In this document: piece after piece, positions 23,016-29,693 of the stretch | How positions within the stretch are numbered: position 1 is the stretch's first letter | Layout: the number at the start of each line of letters is the position of its first letter | Assembly: GCA_002415135.1 (NCBI GenBank) | Contig: DIBY01000020.1 | Span: 1 to 29,693, forward strand | DNA length: 29,693 nt | Reading direction: 5' to 3' | Source: Flavobacteriales bacterium UBA5040 | GTDB taxonomy: Bacteria > Bacteroidota > Bacteroidia > Flavobacteriales > Weeksellaceae | Position numbers and translations under genes: made by a program | The notes under the pieces: generated by a model | Told to the model about the DNA's origin: nothing | Databases searched by the model: none | The model's input: the letters and a program-made list of their open reading frames with translations, nothing else

Positions 23016-23993
23016 GTGGCGAACATTGTAGAAGAAATTAAAAAACCGATTACTGCAGAGATGAAACTTTTTGAACAGAAGTTTTATGAATCAATGCAGA
23101 GCAATGTAGCACTTTTGGACAAGGTTACGCGATTTATCGTGACTACAAAAGGAAAGCAAATGCGTCCGATGTTTGTATTTCTATGCGCAAAGTTGGTTGG
23201 TGATGTCAACGAGAAAACCTTTCGTGGCGCGTCAATGATTGAGTTAATTCACACCGCAACTTTGGTCCACGACGATGTGGTTGATGAGAGTTTCAAAAGA
23301 CGAAATTTCTTTTCTATCAACGCTTTATGGAAAAATAAAATTGCAGTTCTGGTTGGAGATTATCTTTTATCAAAAGCAGTTTTACTTTCTACCGATCACA
23401 AAGATTTCGATTTGCTTGCGGTCATCTCCAGAACCATTCGGGAAATGGCAGAAGGAGAGTTGTTACAGCTCGAGAAAGCCCGGAAATTAGATATTACGGA
23501 AGAAGTTTACTATGAAATTATCCGTCAGAAAACAGCAACCTTAATTGCAGCTTGTTGTGAAATCGGCGTTCTTTCAACGAGTGACGATGAAGCTTTAGCC
23601 AAGAAAATGATGGAGTTCGGTACGCTTACCGGAATGGCTTTTCAAATTAAAGATGACCTGTTCGATTATCTGACCACCACTATTATTGGAAAACCGGTCG
23701 GGATTGATATCAAGGAGCAAAAAATGACTTTGCCTTTGATTCACGCTTTAAAAACGGCGAACGACAAAGACCGTAAATATTTCTTCAATTCAATAAAGCG
23801 TTACAACAACGATCAGAAAAGGGTAAAAGAACTCATCGAGTTTGTGAAAAATTCCGGTGGTCTGGATTATGCGGTTGATAAGATGAAAAACTATCAGCAA
23901 CAAGCTAAACATATCCTCGCGGATTTTCCAGAATCTGAAGCCAAGAATTCTTTGCAATTGATGCTTGATTACGTTGTTGAAAGGAAATTCTAA
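23016..23993 (+). CDS. Long-chain polyprenyl diphosphate synthase
   Basis: 325-residue trans-prenyltransferase that elongates an allylic diphosphate with IPP, most likely supplying the menaquinone side chain. The first aspartate-rich motif is D86-D87-V-V-D90 (HDDVVDE), the second is D213-D214-L-F-D217 (IKDDLFDY); GKQMRP (45-50) binds IPP. The residue before the first motif (VH, with small T/A residues further back) fits long-chain enzymes. Product length cannot be read reliably; MK-6 is usual in Chryseobacterium relatives. The start codon is GTG, giving MANIVEEIKKPI; no ATG fits. Confidence 0.93.
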   Translation: MANIVEEIKKPITAEMKLFEQKFYESMQSNVALLDKVTRFIVTTKGKQMRPMFVFLCAKLVGDVNEKTFRGASMIELIHTATLVHDDVVDESFKRRNFFSINALWKNKIAVLVGDYLLSKAVLLSTDHKDFDLLAVISRTIREMAEGELLQLEKARKLDITEEVYYEIIRQKTATLIAACCEIGVLSTSDDEALAKKMMEFGTLTGMAFQIKDDLFDYLTTTIIGKPVGIDIKEQKMTLPLIHALKTANDKDRKYFFNSIKRYNNDQKRVKELIEFVKNSGGLDYAVDKMKNYQQQAKHILADFPESEAKNSLQLMLDYVVERKF

Positions 23994-24006
23994 TTCTTTC
24001 TGAAAT

Positions 24007-24204
24007 TTAAACCACAAAGTCACAAAGTTTTAAGACTTAATTGAACCATTAAGTTTTCAATTAAGGAGTTAAGTCCATTAAGATTTCCTACGGAAATTGC
24101 TACACACAATCCTTTTGTGATCTTTGTATTTCACTAAAAACTAATGTAACTTCCATGTCAAATGCATTTTACAGCAAAAAAGCTTTGTGACTTTGTGGTT
24201 AAAG
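24007..24204. repeat. Mosaic intergenic repeat, copy 2 (inverted CCACAAAGTCACAAAG ends)
   Basis: The 240-bp gap between the polyprenyl synthase and copA is filled by an element with perfect 16-base inverted ends: CCACAAAGTCACAAAG (24012-24027) and CTTTGTGACTTTGTGG (24183-24198). Inside are the TTAAG-rich module (24045-24097, ending ATTTCCTACGGAAA) and AAAAACTAATGT (24136-24147), both also present in copy 1 at 2104-2350. No ORF. It could also act as the transcription boundary between the convergent genes. Confidence 0.8.
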
Positions 24205-24233
24205 CTTCATAATTTAAATTAGTGGTTTAAGTA

Positions 24234-26747
24234 TTACTTGATTTTCAGATCGACTCCATTTAATCTCAATGAATTTAAAATGACCGAAACCGAACTAAAA
24301 CTCATTGCTGCAGCTGCAATCAGCGGACGCATCAAAATTCCAAAAATAGGGTAGAGCAAACCTGCCGCAACCGGAATTCCTAAAGTATTGTAAAGGAAGG
24401 CGAAGAACAAATTCTCCTTAATATTCTTCAGTAATTTCTCACTCAGGATCTTCGCTTTGGCCACGCCCAAAATGTCCCCTTTTAGTAAGGTGATTTCTGC
24501 ACTTTCGATGGCAACATCAGTTCCAGTTCCCATCGCTATTCCCACATTGGATTGTGCTAGAGCTGGCGCATCATTAATTCCATCGCCAGTCATAGCCACG
24601 ATTTTCCCTTCTGCTTGCAGTCTTTTTATTTCTTCTAGTTTATCCTGAGGAAGACAATTTGCAAAGTATTTTTCAATTCCTAGTTCCTGAGCAACTGCTT
24701 TTGCCGTATGTTCGTTATCGCCGGTCATCATAATCACTTCCACATTATTTTCCTGCAGATACTGAATAGCTTTTTTTGAACTTCCTTTAATATTATCCGA
24801 AAAAGCGAGAAATCCTAAAACCTGCTTTCCCTTAGCTAAAAAAGAAATGGTTTTAGCTTGATCTTCATTTTCAGTAACTTTTTGTTTTAAAGATGCTGGA
24901 ATTTCAATATCAAACTGCTTTAATAGAGAAGTGTTTCCTAATAAAATAGTTTGACCATCAATTATTCCTTTCACGCCTTTACCAGAAATATTTTCGAAAT
25001 TTCCTACGTTTTCAAAATCTTGATCTTCTTTTTTAAATTCATTTAAAACTGCATTTGAAAGCGGATGTTCAGAATTTTGATTTAAGGAAGCAGCTAATTT
25101 TAGAACCAAAGATTGATCAATATTTTCAGCAGGAACTACTTCATCCAGTTTCGGTTTTCCCTCTGTTAATGTACCTGTCTTATCGGTAATTAGAACATTT
25201 ACTTTATGCATTTGTTCAAGTGCTTCTGCGTTTTTGATAAGGATTCCATTCTTTGCTCCTTTGGCAATTCCGACAGTTAATGACATCGGAGTTGCTAATC
25301 CAAGCGCACACGGACAAGCTACAATTAAAACTGCGACGGAATTGACCAAAGCATAAATTAAAGCATTTTCTCCACCGAATATTTGCCACAAAACAAATGT
25401 CAAAATTGAAATTCCAATGACGACCGGAACAAATATTTTTGAGATTTTATCGGCTAATTTTTGAATGGGTGCTTTACTTCTCGTTGCATCATTTACCATT
25501 TTGATAATTTGAGAAAGTAAGGTTTCGTCGCCCACTTTTTCGGCTTTCATTATAAAGCTTCCGTTGCCATTAATTGTTCCCGAGGTCACCATCATTCCTA
25601 TACTTTTCTCTGTCGGAATTGGTTCGCCCGTAATCATGCTTTCATCCACCGTAGAATTACCTTCTTTGATCTTGCCATCAACAGGAATTTTTTCTCCTGG
25701 TTTTACTCTTAAGAAGTCTCCAATTTTAATTTCAGAAAGCGAGACTTTCTTTTCAACATTATTAATGATGAGATTAGCTTCATCAGGTGAAAGATTCATC
25801 AATTCTTCAATTGCTTTTCCTGTTTTTTGATGCGCTCTAGCTTCCAGCATTTGACCCATAATTACCAACGTCAGAATCACGACCACCGACTCAAAATAGA
25901 GTGGTGTTTTTCCACCGTGTGAAATCTCATGCGGTAATATTTCGGGAAAGAATAATGCTAATAAACTAAAAAGAAAAGCTGCCGCAGAACCTAAAGCAAT
26001 GAGTGAGAACATATTGAGATTCCAGGTTTTAAAGGAAATAAAACCTTTTTTTAATATAAACCATCCTGCATAAAACAGGACTGGAATAGAAAGTATTAAT
26101 TCTAAAATTCCCTGCACTTTATTGGAGAAAGGAAAATCAAACCACATTCCGCCCATCGACAAAATAAAAACCGGAATTGAAAATCCTAACGCGATCAAAA
26201 ATTTACGTAATAATAATTTGTACGTACCATCTTCAGCGGTTTTTTCTCCTTTCTCAGGAATTTTGACCAAGTCCATTCCACAAACCGGACAACCCACATT
26301 GGAATCGTAAACTTTGTCGCCTTCGCAAAACATCGGACAGTAATATTTACCCGCATTACTTTCTTGGTCAATAATTGGTGGTGCTGTATGTTCTTTGTGA
26401 TGATGGGTCGTTGAAGCATCAACCAATTCTTGTGTGATCTCGTCGAGATGCATGTGACAAACCGGACAACCCACATCAGAAGGGTAAGTTTTATCACTTT
26501 CACAAAACATTGGGCAAAAATATTCACCAATCTTTTCTTCAAAATTTTCAGGTACATTGGTTTTTGAAAAAGTTTGCGGTTTATTCTGATAATCTGCTCT
26601 TTCTTCGATAGGAACCAAAGACATATTACAGGTTGGGCATCTTTTTCCCTGCGTGAAATATACTTTTTCACCTTCACATTCCATCGGACAATAGTAAACG
26701 GAACTGGGCGATATCCTCTCGGATGGAGGAATATTATTTTGAGACAT
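24234..26747 (-). CDS. copA: Copper-exporting P1B-type ATPase with three N-terminal HMBD repeats
   Basis: 837-residue inner-membrane pump that exports Cu(I) from the cytosol. Instead of ferredoxin-like HMA domains, the N-terminus has three copies of the short heavy-metal-binding (HMBD) unit at residues 18-48, 77-104 and 136-163, each with YxCPMxC then CPxCxM (C20/C24/C37/C40; C78/C82/C94/C97; C137/C141/C153/C156), plus a His-rich linker at 114-120. The pump core is complete: TGEP (373-376), CPC in VACPCALG (478-480), D522 in DKTGT, the HP motif (561-562) and GDGINDAP (721-728). Y786-N787 and M815/S819 in the last helices match Cu(I)-specific transporters. It follows the HMA-AraC gene after 110 bp. 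Confidence 0.95.
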   Translation of the reverse strand: MSQNNIPPSERISPSSVYYCPMECEGEKVYFTQGKRCPTCNMSLVPIEERADYQNKPQTFSKTNVPENFEEKIGEYFCPMFCESDKTYPSDVGCPVCHMHLDEITQELVDASTTHHHKEHTAPPIIDQESNAGKYYCPMFCEGDKVYDSNVGCPVCGMDLVKIPEKGEKTAEDGTYKLLLRKFLIALGFSIPVFILSMGGMWFDFPFSNKVQGILELILSIPVLFYAGWFILKKGFISFKTWNLNMFSLIALGSAAAFLFSLLALFFPEILPHEISHGGKTPLYFESVVVILTLVIMGQMLEARAHQKTGKAIEELMNLSPDEANLIINNVEKKVSLSEIKIGDFLRVKPGEKIPVDGKIKEGNSTVDESMITGEPIPTEKSIGMMVTSGTINGNGSFIMKAEKVGDETLLSQIIKMVNDATRSKAPIQKLADKISKIFVPVVIGISILTFVLWQIFGGENALIYALVNSVAVLIVACPCALGLATPMSLTVGIAKGAKNGILIKNAEALEQMHKVNVLITDKTGTLTEGKPKLDEVVPAENIDQSLVLKLAASLNQNSEHPLSNAVLNEFKKEDQDFENVGNFENISGKGVKGIIDGQTILLGNTSLLKQFDIEIPASLKQKVTENEDQAKTISFLAKGKQVLGFLAFSDNIKGSSKKAIQYLQENNVEVIMMTGDNEHTAKAVAQELGIEKYFANCLPQDKLEEIKRLQAEGKIVAMTGDGINDAPALAQSNVGIAMGTGTDVAIESAEITLLKGDILGVAKAKILSEKLLKNIKENLFFAFLYNTLGIPVAAGLLYPIFGILMRPLIAAAAMSFSSVSVILNSLRLNGVDLKIK

Positions 26748-26772
26748 TTCTAGTATTTTAATTACAAATTTC

Positions 26773-26793
26773 CAGCTTTTTCTAGTAAAGCTG
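26773..26793. promoter_or_regulatory. Palindrome in front of copA, candidate operator
   Basis: CAGCTTT-N7-AAAGCTG lies 26-46 bases before the copA ATG, immediately downstream of a near-consensus -7 element on the minus strand (TATCTTTA). The position overlaps the expected transcription start, so it could bind the neighbouring regulator or fold in the leader. Confidence 0.45.
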
Positions 26794-26857
26794 TTATAAA
26801 GATAAGGAAGTTTGTTATGAAATTTAGAATGAACGTATGAAGCGCCGTAAGTTGAAA

Positions 26858-27418
26858 TTAGATCTGATCGAGAGCAATACGATTTTTAGACTTTAATGTT
26901 TTAAAGCATGTAGGAGTGAAACCAGTGGTGTTTTTGAATTGAGCAGAAAGGTACTGTACACTTTTGTAACCAAGTTTTTGGGAGATCTCCGTTAAGGTAA
27001 CTTCGTTATACAAAAGAAGTTCTTTCGCTTTTTCAATTTTTTGTAAAATGAAATATTGCTCTAATGTTACATTTTCATTTACAGAGAAAATTTTAGATAA
27101 TGAACTGTAATCCTTGGAAAACTGATTAGTTATGAATTTTGATAAGATAAAATCTTCATCAATATCTAATTCGTTAATTTTAAGAATGATCACTTTTTTG
27201 ATCTGTTCGATCTGTTTTTTAACTGCATCTTCCAGCAACTCAAATCCCTGTTTTTTCAGATGATCATTCAGAATTGTTAGTTCTGATGGAGTAAGTACGT
27301 TTACCGTTTCTACTTCGCCTAATTCCAGACTAGAAATCGGGATGTTCAAATCTTTAAATAGGATTTTGACCGCTGAAGTGCAACGGTCACAAACCATATT
27401 CTTAATATTGATCTTCAT
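26858..27418 (-). CDS. AraC-family regulator with N-terminal HMA-like metal-binding domain
   Basis: 186 residues. The N-terminal part (1-65) resembles a heavy-metal-associated domain: MVCDRCTSAVKILFKDL carries the CxxC pair C10 and C13 in the loop position, and EVETVNVLTPSELTILNDHLKKQGFEL follows. The C-terminal part (88-178) is an AraC/XylS double helix-turn-helix, with LTEISQKLGYKSVQYLSAQFKNTTGFTP as the second helix-turn-helix. The combination suggests that metal binding controls DNA binding. copA lies directly downstream, so a copper-responsive activator of copA is the natural inference. Its start overlaps the end of the thioesterase gene by 17 bases. Confidence 0.85.
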   Translation of the reverse strand: MKINIKNMVCDRCTSAVKILFKDLNIPISSLELGEVETVNVLTPSELTILNDHLKKQGFELLEDAVKKQIEQIKKVIILKINELDIDEDFILSKFITNQFSKDYSSLSKIFSVNENVTLEQYFILQKIEKAKELLLYNEVTLTEISQKLGYKSVQYLSAQFKNTTGFTPTCFKTLKSKNRIALDQI

Positions 27419-27809
27419 TTTGATTATTTAACCGATCAGCAATAAATTCAATTTTAGTTTTACCGTGACGGGTTGGTTTCCCATCCAAATTAACGCCGAC
27501 AAATATAATTTTGTCAATAGTAATAATGGTTTGGCGTGTCATCATATTTCGGACGGCACAAGTTAAAGTGATAGAAGTATTTCCAAAATCAGTGGCTTCA
27601 ATTCCTATTTCGATAATATCGCCTTGTTTGGCGGAACTGATGAAATTAATTTCTGAAATATATTTGGTCACACAACGTGGTGTTTCTAATTGTACAATGG
27701 CGTAGAGCGCCGCTTCTTCATCAATCCATTGTAATAATCTGCCACCGAATAAGGTGTGGTTAGGATTGAGATCTTCTGGTTTAATCCATTTTCTGGTATG
27801 ATAGTTCAT
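27402..27809 (-). CDS. Acyl-CoA thioesterase (hotdog fold, YciA/ACOT type)
   Basis: 135-residue single hotdog domain. The family signature is NHTLFGGRLLQWIDEEAALYA, with F21-G22-G23 at the turn and D30/E31 in the central helix, followed by TKYISEINFISSAKQGDIIEIGIEA and TRQTIITIDKIIFVGVNLDGKP. It should hydrolyse acyl-CoA thioesters in the cytosol; chain-length preference is not readable. The reading frame runs 17 bases into the regulator gene, so the two are co-transcribed or at least share a junction. A loose TAnnTTTG-like site (AACCTTTG, minus strand, about 27910) may be the promoter. Confidence 0.9.
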   Translation of the reverse strand: MNYHTRKWIKPEDLNPNHTLFGGRLLQWIDEEAALYAIVQLETPRCVTKYISEINFISSAKQGDIIEIGIEATDFGNTSITLTCAVRNMMTRQTIITIDKIIFVGVNLDGKPTRHGKTKIEFIADRLNNQNEDQY

Positions 27810-27956
27810 TTTATTTTTTCTTAAATAGGTCTTAATTTGCTTAGGATCATCTTCAATTCCGTTTATTTTAGAGAGATATCACGCAGTATTATTTTTTAAT
27901 TACGATCGCAAAGGTTGTTCTTCTCAAAAAAGAAAGTTACTTTATTTATTATCGAA

Positions 27957-28715
27957 TTATCGGGTAAAAATCAGTTTTGTTTCGGTGGAAAGTTTTTCGT
28001 CGATACGGTAATTTTCCAAGTTGAATCCTTTTACTTCATCTAAAGTTTTTACCTCATTAAGAGCGCAATATCTTGCAACTAAACCACGGGCATGCTTGGT
28101 GTAAACTACGATGGTTTTTAGTTTTCCTTCTCTATAATCATAAAAATCAAAATCGATAACTGGTGCTTCAACTTTAGTTCTGTCAATGACTTTAAAATAT
28201 TCTTTACTCGCCAAATTCAATACAAAATCTTTCGCTTTAAGTTCGCTGTTGAGTTGGTCAGTGACTTTGTCTTTCCAAAACTCGTAAAGATTTTTATGTC
28301 CGTCGAATTTAAATTTTCTTCCCATTTCCAATCGGTAAAGCATTACGCGATCTGATGGTTTTAATAAACCATACAATCCGGAAAGCATTCGGAAATTTTT
28401 CTGTAGATATTTGACTGCATTTTCGTCGAGAGACTTGGCATCGAGACCCCGATAAACTTCTCCACTGAAAGCCATTAAGGCAGGCGCAGATTCTTTAGAA
28501 GATGGTTTTGCAGTCCAGTTTTGATTTCGCTCCCAATTCTCATCGGCGAGCTTGGTGGAAATCTCCATGAGTTCAGTTAAATATTTGGGTGATTTCTTTT
28601 TTAAAGTCGTTTGAATTAAATCGGCTTCTTCAATAAAATGAGGTTGAGTTGATTTTAAAAACTCGCTTGAGTTTTCAATATTCATGAGTTTAGCCGGCGA
28701 AGAGATGATTTTCAT
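27957..28715 (-). CDS. yaaA: Peroxide stress protein YaaA (DUF328)
   Basis: 252 residues, full length for the family. Conserved blocks are the N-terminal MKIISSPAKLMN, SKESAPALMAFSGEVYRGLDA in the first third, RMLSGLYGLLKPSDRVMLYRLEMGRKF in the middle, NLASKEYFKVID, and YTKHARGLVARY near the C-terminus. In E. coli YaaA limits free iron during peroxide stress and binds DNA with a helix-hairpin-helix-like fold; the role here is inferred from family membership. Monocistronic by spacing (147 bp to the next gene, 113 bp from Sua5). Confidence 0.93.
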   Translation of the reverse strand: MKIISSPAKLMNIENSSEFLKSTQPHFIEEADLIQTTLKKKSPKYLTELMEISTKLADENWERNQNWTAKPSSKESAPALMAFSGEVYRGLDAKSLDENAVKYLQKNFRMLSGLYGLLKPSDRVMLYRLEMGRKFKFDGHKNLYEFWKDKVTDQLNSELKAKDFVLNLASKEYFKVIDRTKVEAPVIDFDFYDYREGKLKTIVVYTKHARGLVARYCALNEVKTLDEVKGFNLENYRIDEKLSTETKLIFTR

Positions 28716-28828
28716 AATTGAAATTTCAGATTAATAAATTAAACTAAAAAGGTAGTGAATTTACGAGCTGCGGAATATTTTAGCGAATAGGTTTAAACTA
28801 TTACTCCAATTGAATAATATGAAATAAT

Positions 28829-29440
28829 TTATAATTCTCCTTTTCCCTGACGCAAAATCTCTGGTTCTCCACTCGTTAGATCAACGATGGTAGAAGCAAC
28901 GTTGTCACCATAACCGGCATCAATTACAATGTCGACTAAATGGTCATATTTTTCTGCAATTAATTCAGGATCGGTAGAGTATTCAATTACTTCATCGTCA
29001 TCTTTAATTGAAGTAGAAGCGATCGGGTGTCCCAATTTCTCAACGATCATCTGCGGAATAATATGATCAGGAACACGAATTCCGACCGTTTTATTTCCTT
29101 TGTAGGCAAGTGGTAAGTTTTTGTTGGCTTCTAAAATAAAAGTAAAAGGTCCTGGAATGTTATTCTTCAAATATCGGAATGTACTTGTTGTAATTGGTCG
29201 CGAAAATTCCGAAAGATGACTTAAGTCGTTACAGATGATGGAGAAGTGGGCTTTTTCTAATTTGATTTTTTTAATTTGTGCGAGTTTTTCCATCGCACGA
29301 ATATCAAAAATATTACAACCCAATGCATAAACAGTGTCTGATGGATAAATTATTAATCCACCATTTTTTAGTGTGCGAACGACCTCATCTAGGAGGTTTT
29401 CCTGTGGATTGTCCGCATATATTTTTAGAATTTTTGCCAT
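28829..29440 (-). CDS. L-threonylcarbamoyladenylate synthase-like protein (Sua5/YrdC/YciO family)
   Basis: 203-residue protein of the family that makes threonylcarbamoyl-AMP for the t6A37 modification of ANN-decoding tRNAs. Motifs are GGLIIYPSDTVYALGCN (residues 28-44), IPGPFTFILEA, GIRVPDH, HPIASTSIK and STIVDLTSG. The composition is closer to the YciO branch, so a stand-alone YrdC role is uncertain. The start is the ATG at 29440; a TTG at 29446 would add two residues only. A TAAATTTG element ends 3 bases before the ATG, which suggests a leaderless mRNA. Confidence 0.9.
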   Translation of the reverse strand: MAKILKIYADNPQENLLDEVVRTLKNGGLIIYPSDTVYALGCNIFDIRAMEKLAQIKKIKLEKAHFSIICNDLSHLSEFSRPITTSTFRYLKNNIPGPFTFILEANKNLPLAYKGNKTVGIRVPDHIIPQMIVEKLGHPIASTSIKDDDEVIEYSTDPELIAEKYDHLVDIVIDAGYGDNVASTIVDLTSGEPEILRQGKGEL

Positions 29441-29443
29441 ATA

Positions 29444-29451
29444 CAAATTTA
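29444..29451 (-). promoter_or_regulatory. TAAATTTG promoter element almost touching the Sua5 ATG
   Basis: Exact TAnnTTTG match on the minus strand, three bases from the ATG. Transcription would start on or next to the start codon. Confidence 0.45.
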
Positions 29452-29487
29452 CTAAAAATAGCTGAATAAAATATTTTTTGCAATAAG

Positions 29488-29518
29488 TTTGGAAGTGTCA
29501 ATTAAAATTGTACATTTG
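29488..29518 (+). promoter_or_regulatory. Complete Bacteroidota promoter of tRNA-fMet, TTTG-N19-TACATTTG
   Basis: TTTG at 29488-29491 and TACATTTG at 29511-29518 are 19 nt apart, the best promoter match in the window. The tRNA starts 11 bases after the -7 element. Confidence 0.8.
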
Positions 29519-29529
29519 CACCACAATAA

Positions 29530-29602
<73 letters not shown>

Positions 29603-29610
29603 CTAAGTAA

Positions 29611-29640
29611 AGAGAATCATTTTAATGGTTCTCTTTTTTT
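29611..29640 (+). terminator. Terminator after tRNA-fMet
   Basis: AGAGAATCATT pairs with AATGGTTCTCT (one G-T wobble), followed by a run of seven or more T residues. Confidence 0.88.
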
Positions 29641-29693
29641 GTGGAGTTAAGTGAAGGTTTTGGGGAATATAGGGGATCAGTATCAAAACTTGG

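Overview
The window is an ordinary chromosomal stretch from a Bacteroidota bacterium, most likely a flavobacterium of the Chryseobacterium/Kaistella group. The evidence is the low GC content, the repeated TAnnTTTG promoter element typical of Bacteroidota, weak Shine-Dalgarno sequences, many small lipoproteins and 'xxQ' signal peptides, and family members seen mainly in this phylum (DUF5916, DUF6526, HMA-AraC regulators). The genus is an inference. No phage, plasmid, insertion sequence with a transposase, CRISPR array or rRNA is visible.

Layout. 1-3.6 kb: the 5' end of release factor 3 (minus), then a CPBP membrane protease, the dITP/XTP pyrophosphatase RdgB and phenylalanyl-tRNA synthetase alpha (plus). 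A 369-bp repeat-bearing gap lies before pheS. 3.6-7 kb (minus): a large DUF5916 envelope protein and a DUF3108 secreted protein. 7-9.5 kb (plus): a TrxR-like ferredoxin reductase followed by an adrenodoxin-type 2Fe-2S ferredoxin, then exonuclease III. 9.5-12 kb (minus): a tight group of DUF6526 membrane protein, a 54-residue lipoprotein, topoisomerase IB and a zinc-less Nei/Fpg-type glycosylase. 12.2-17.5 kb: secreted M28 and S9 peptidases, two small membrane proteins and a family-6 type uracil/hypoxanthine DNA glycosylase. 17.6-19 kb: two unrecognised envelope proteins. 19.1-24 kb (plus): queA, rlmN, DUF1275 and a secreted protein in one apparent transcription unit, then a long-chain polyprenyl diphosphate synthase. 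24.2-27.8 kb (minus): a copper-export module (thioesterase, HMA-AraC regulator, CopA with three N-terminal metal-binding domains). 27.9-29.6 kb: YaaA, a Sua5/YrdC protein (minus) and an initiator tRNA-Met (plus).

How the genes fit together. Translation quality (prfC, pheS, queA, rlmN, Sua5, initiator tRNA) and nucleic-acid maintenance (rdgB, xth, nei-like, topo IB, HDG-like glycosylase) dominate. RdgB, the HDG-like glycosylase and exonuclease III would act successively on inosine/hypoxanthine damage, although they are not co-transcribed.

The most interesting non-coding signals are two mosaic intergenic repeats with shared inverted ends (about 2.1-2.35 kb and 24.0-24.2 kb), a heptanucleotide tandem repeat running into the rdgB start codon, and a palindrome in front of copA. 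I did not find a clearly new multi-gene system. The best candidates for unexplored biology are the copper regulator/pump pair, the lipoprotein-topo IB-glycosylase group and the mosaic repeats.
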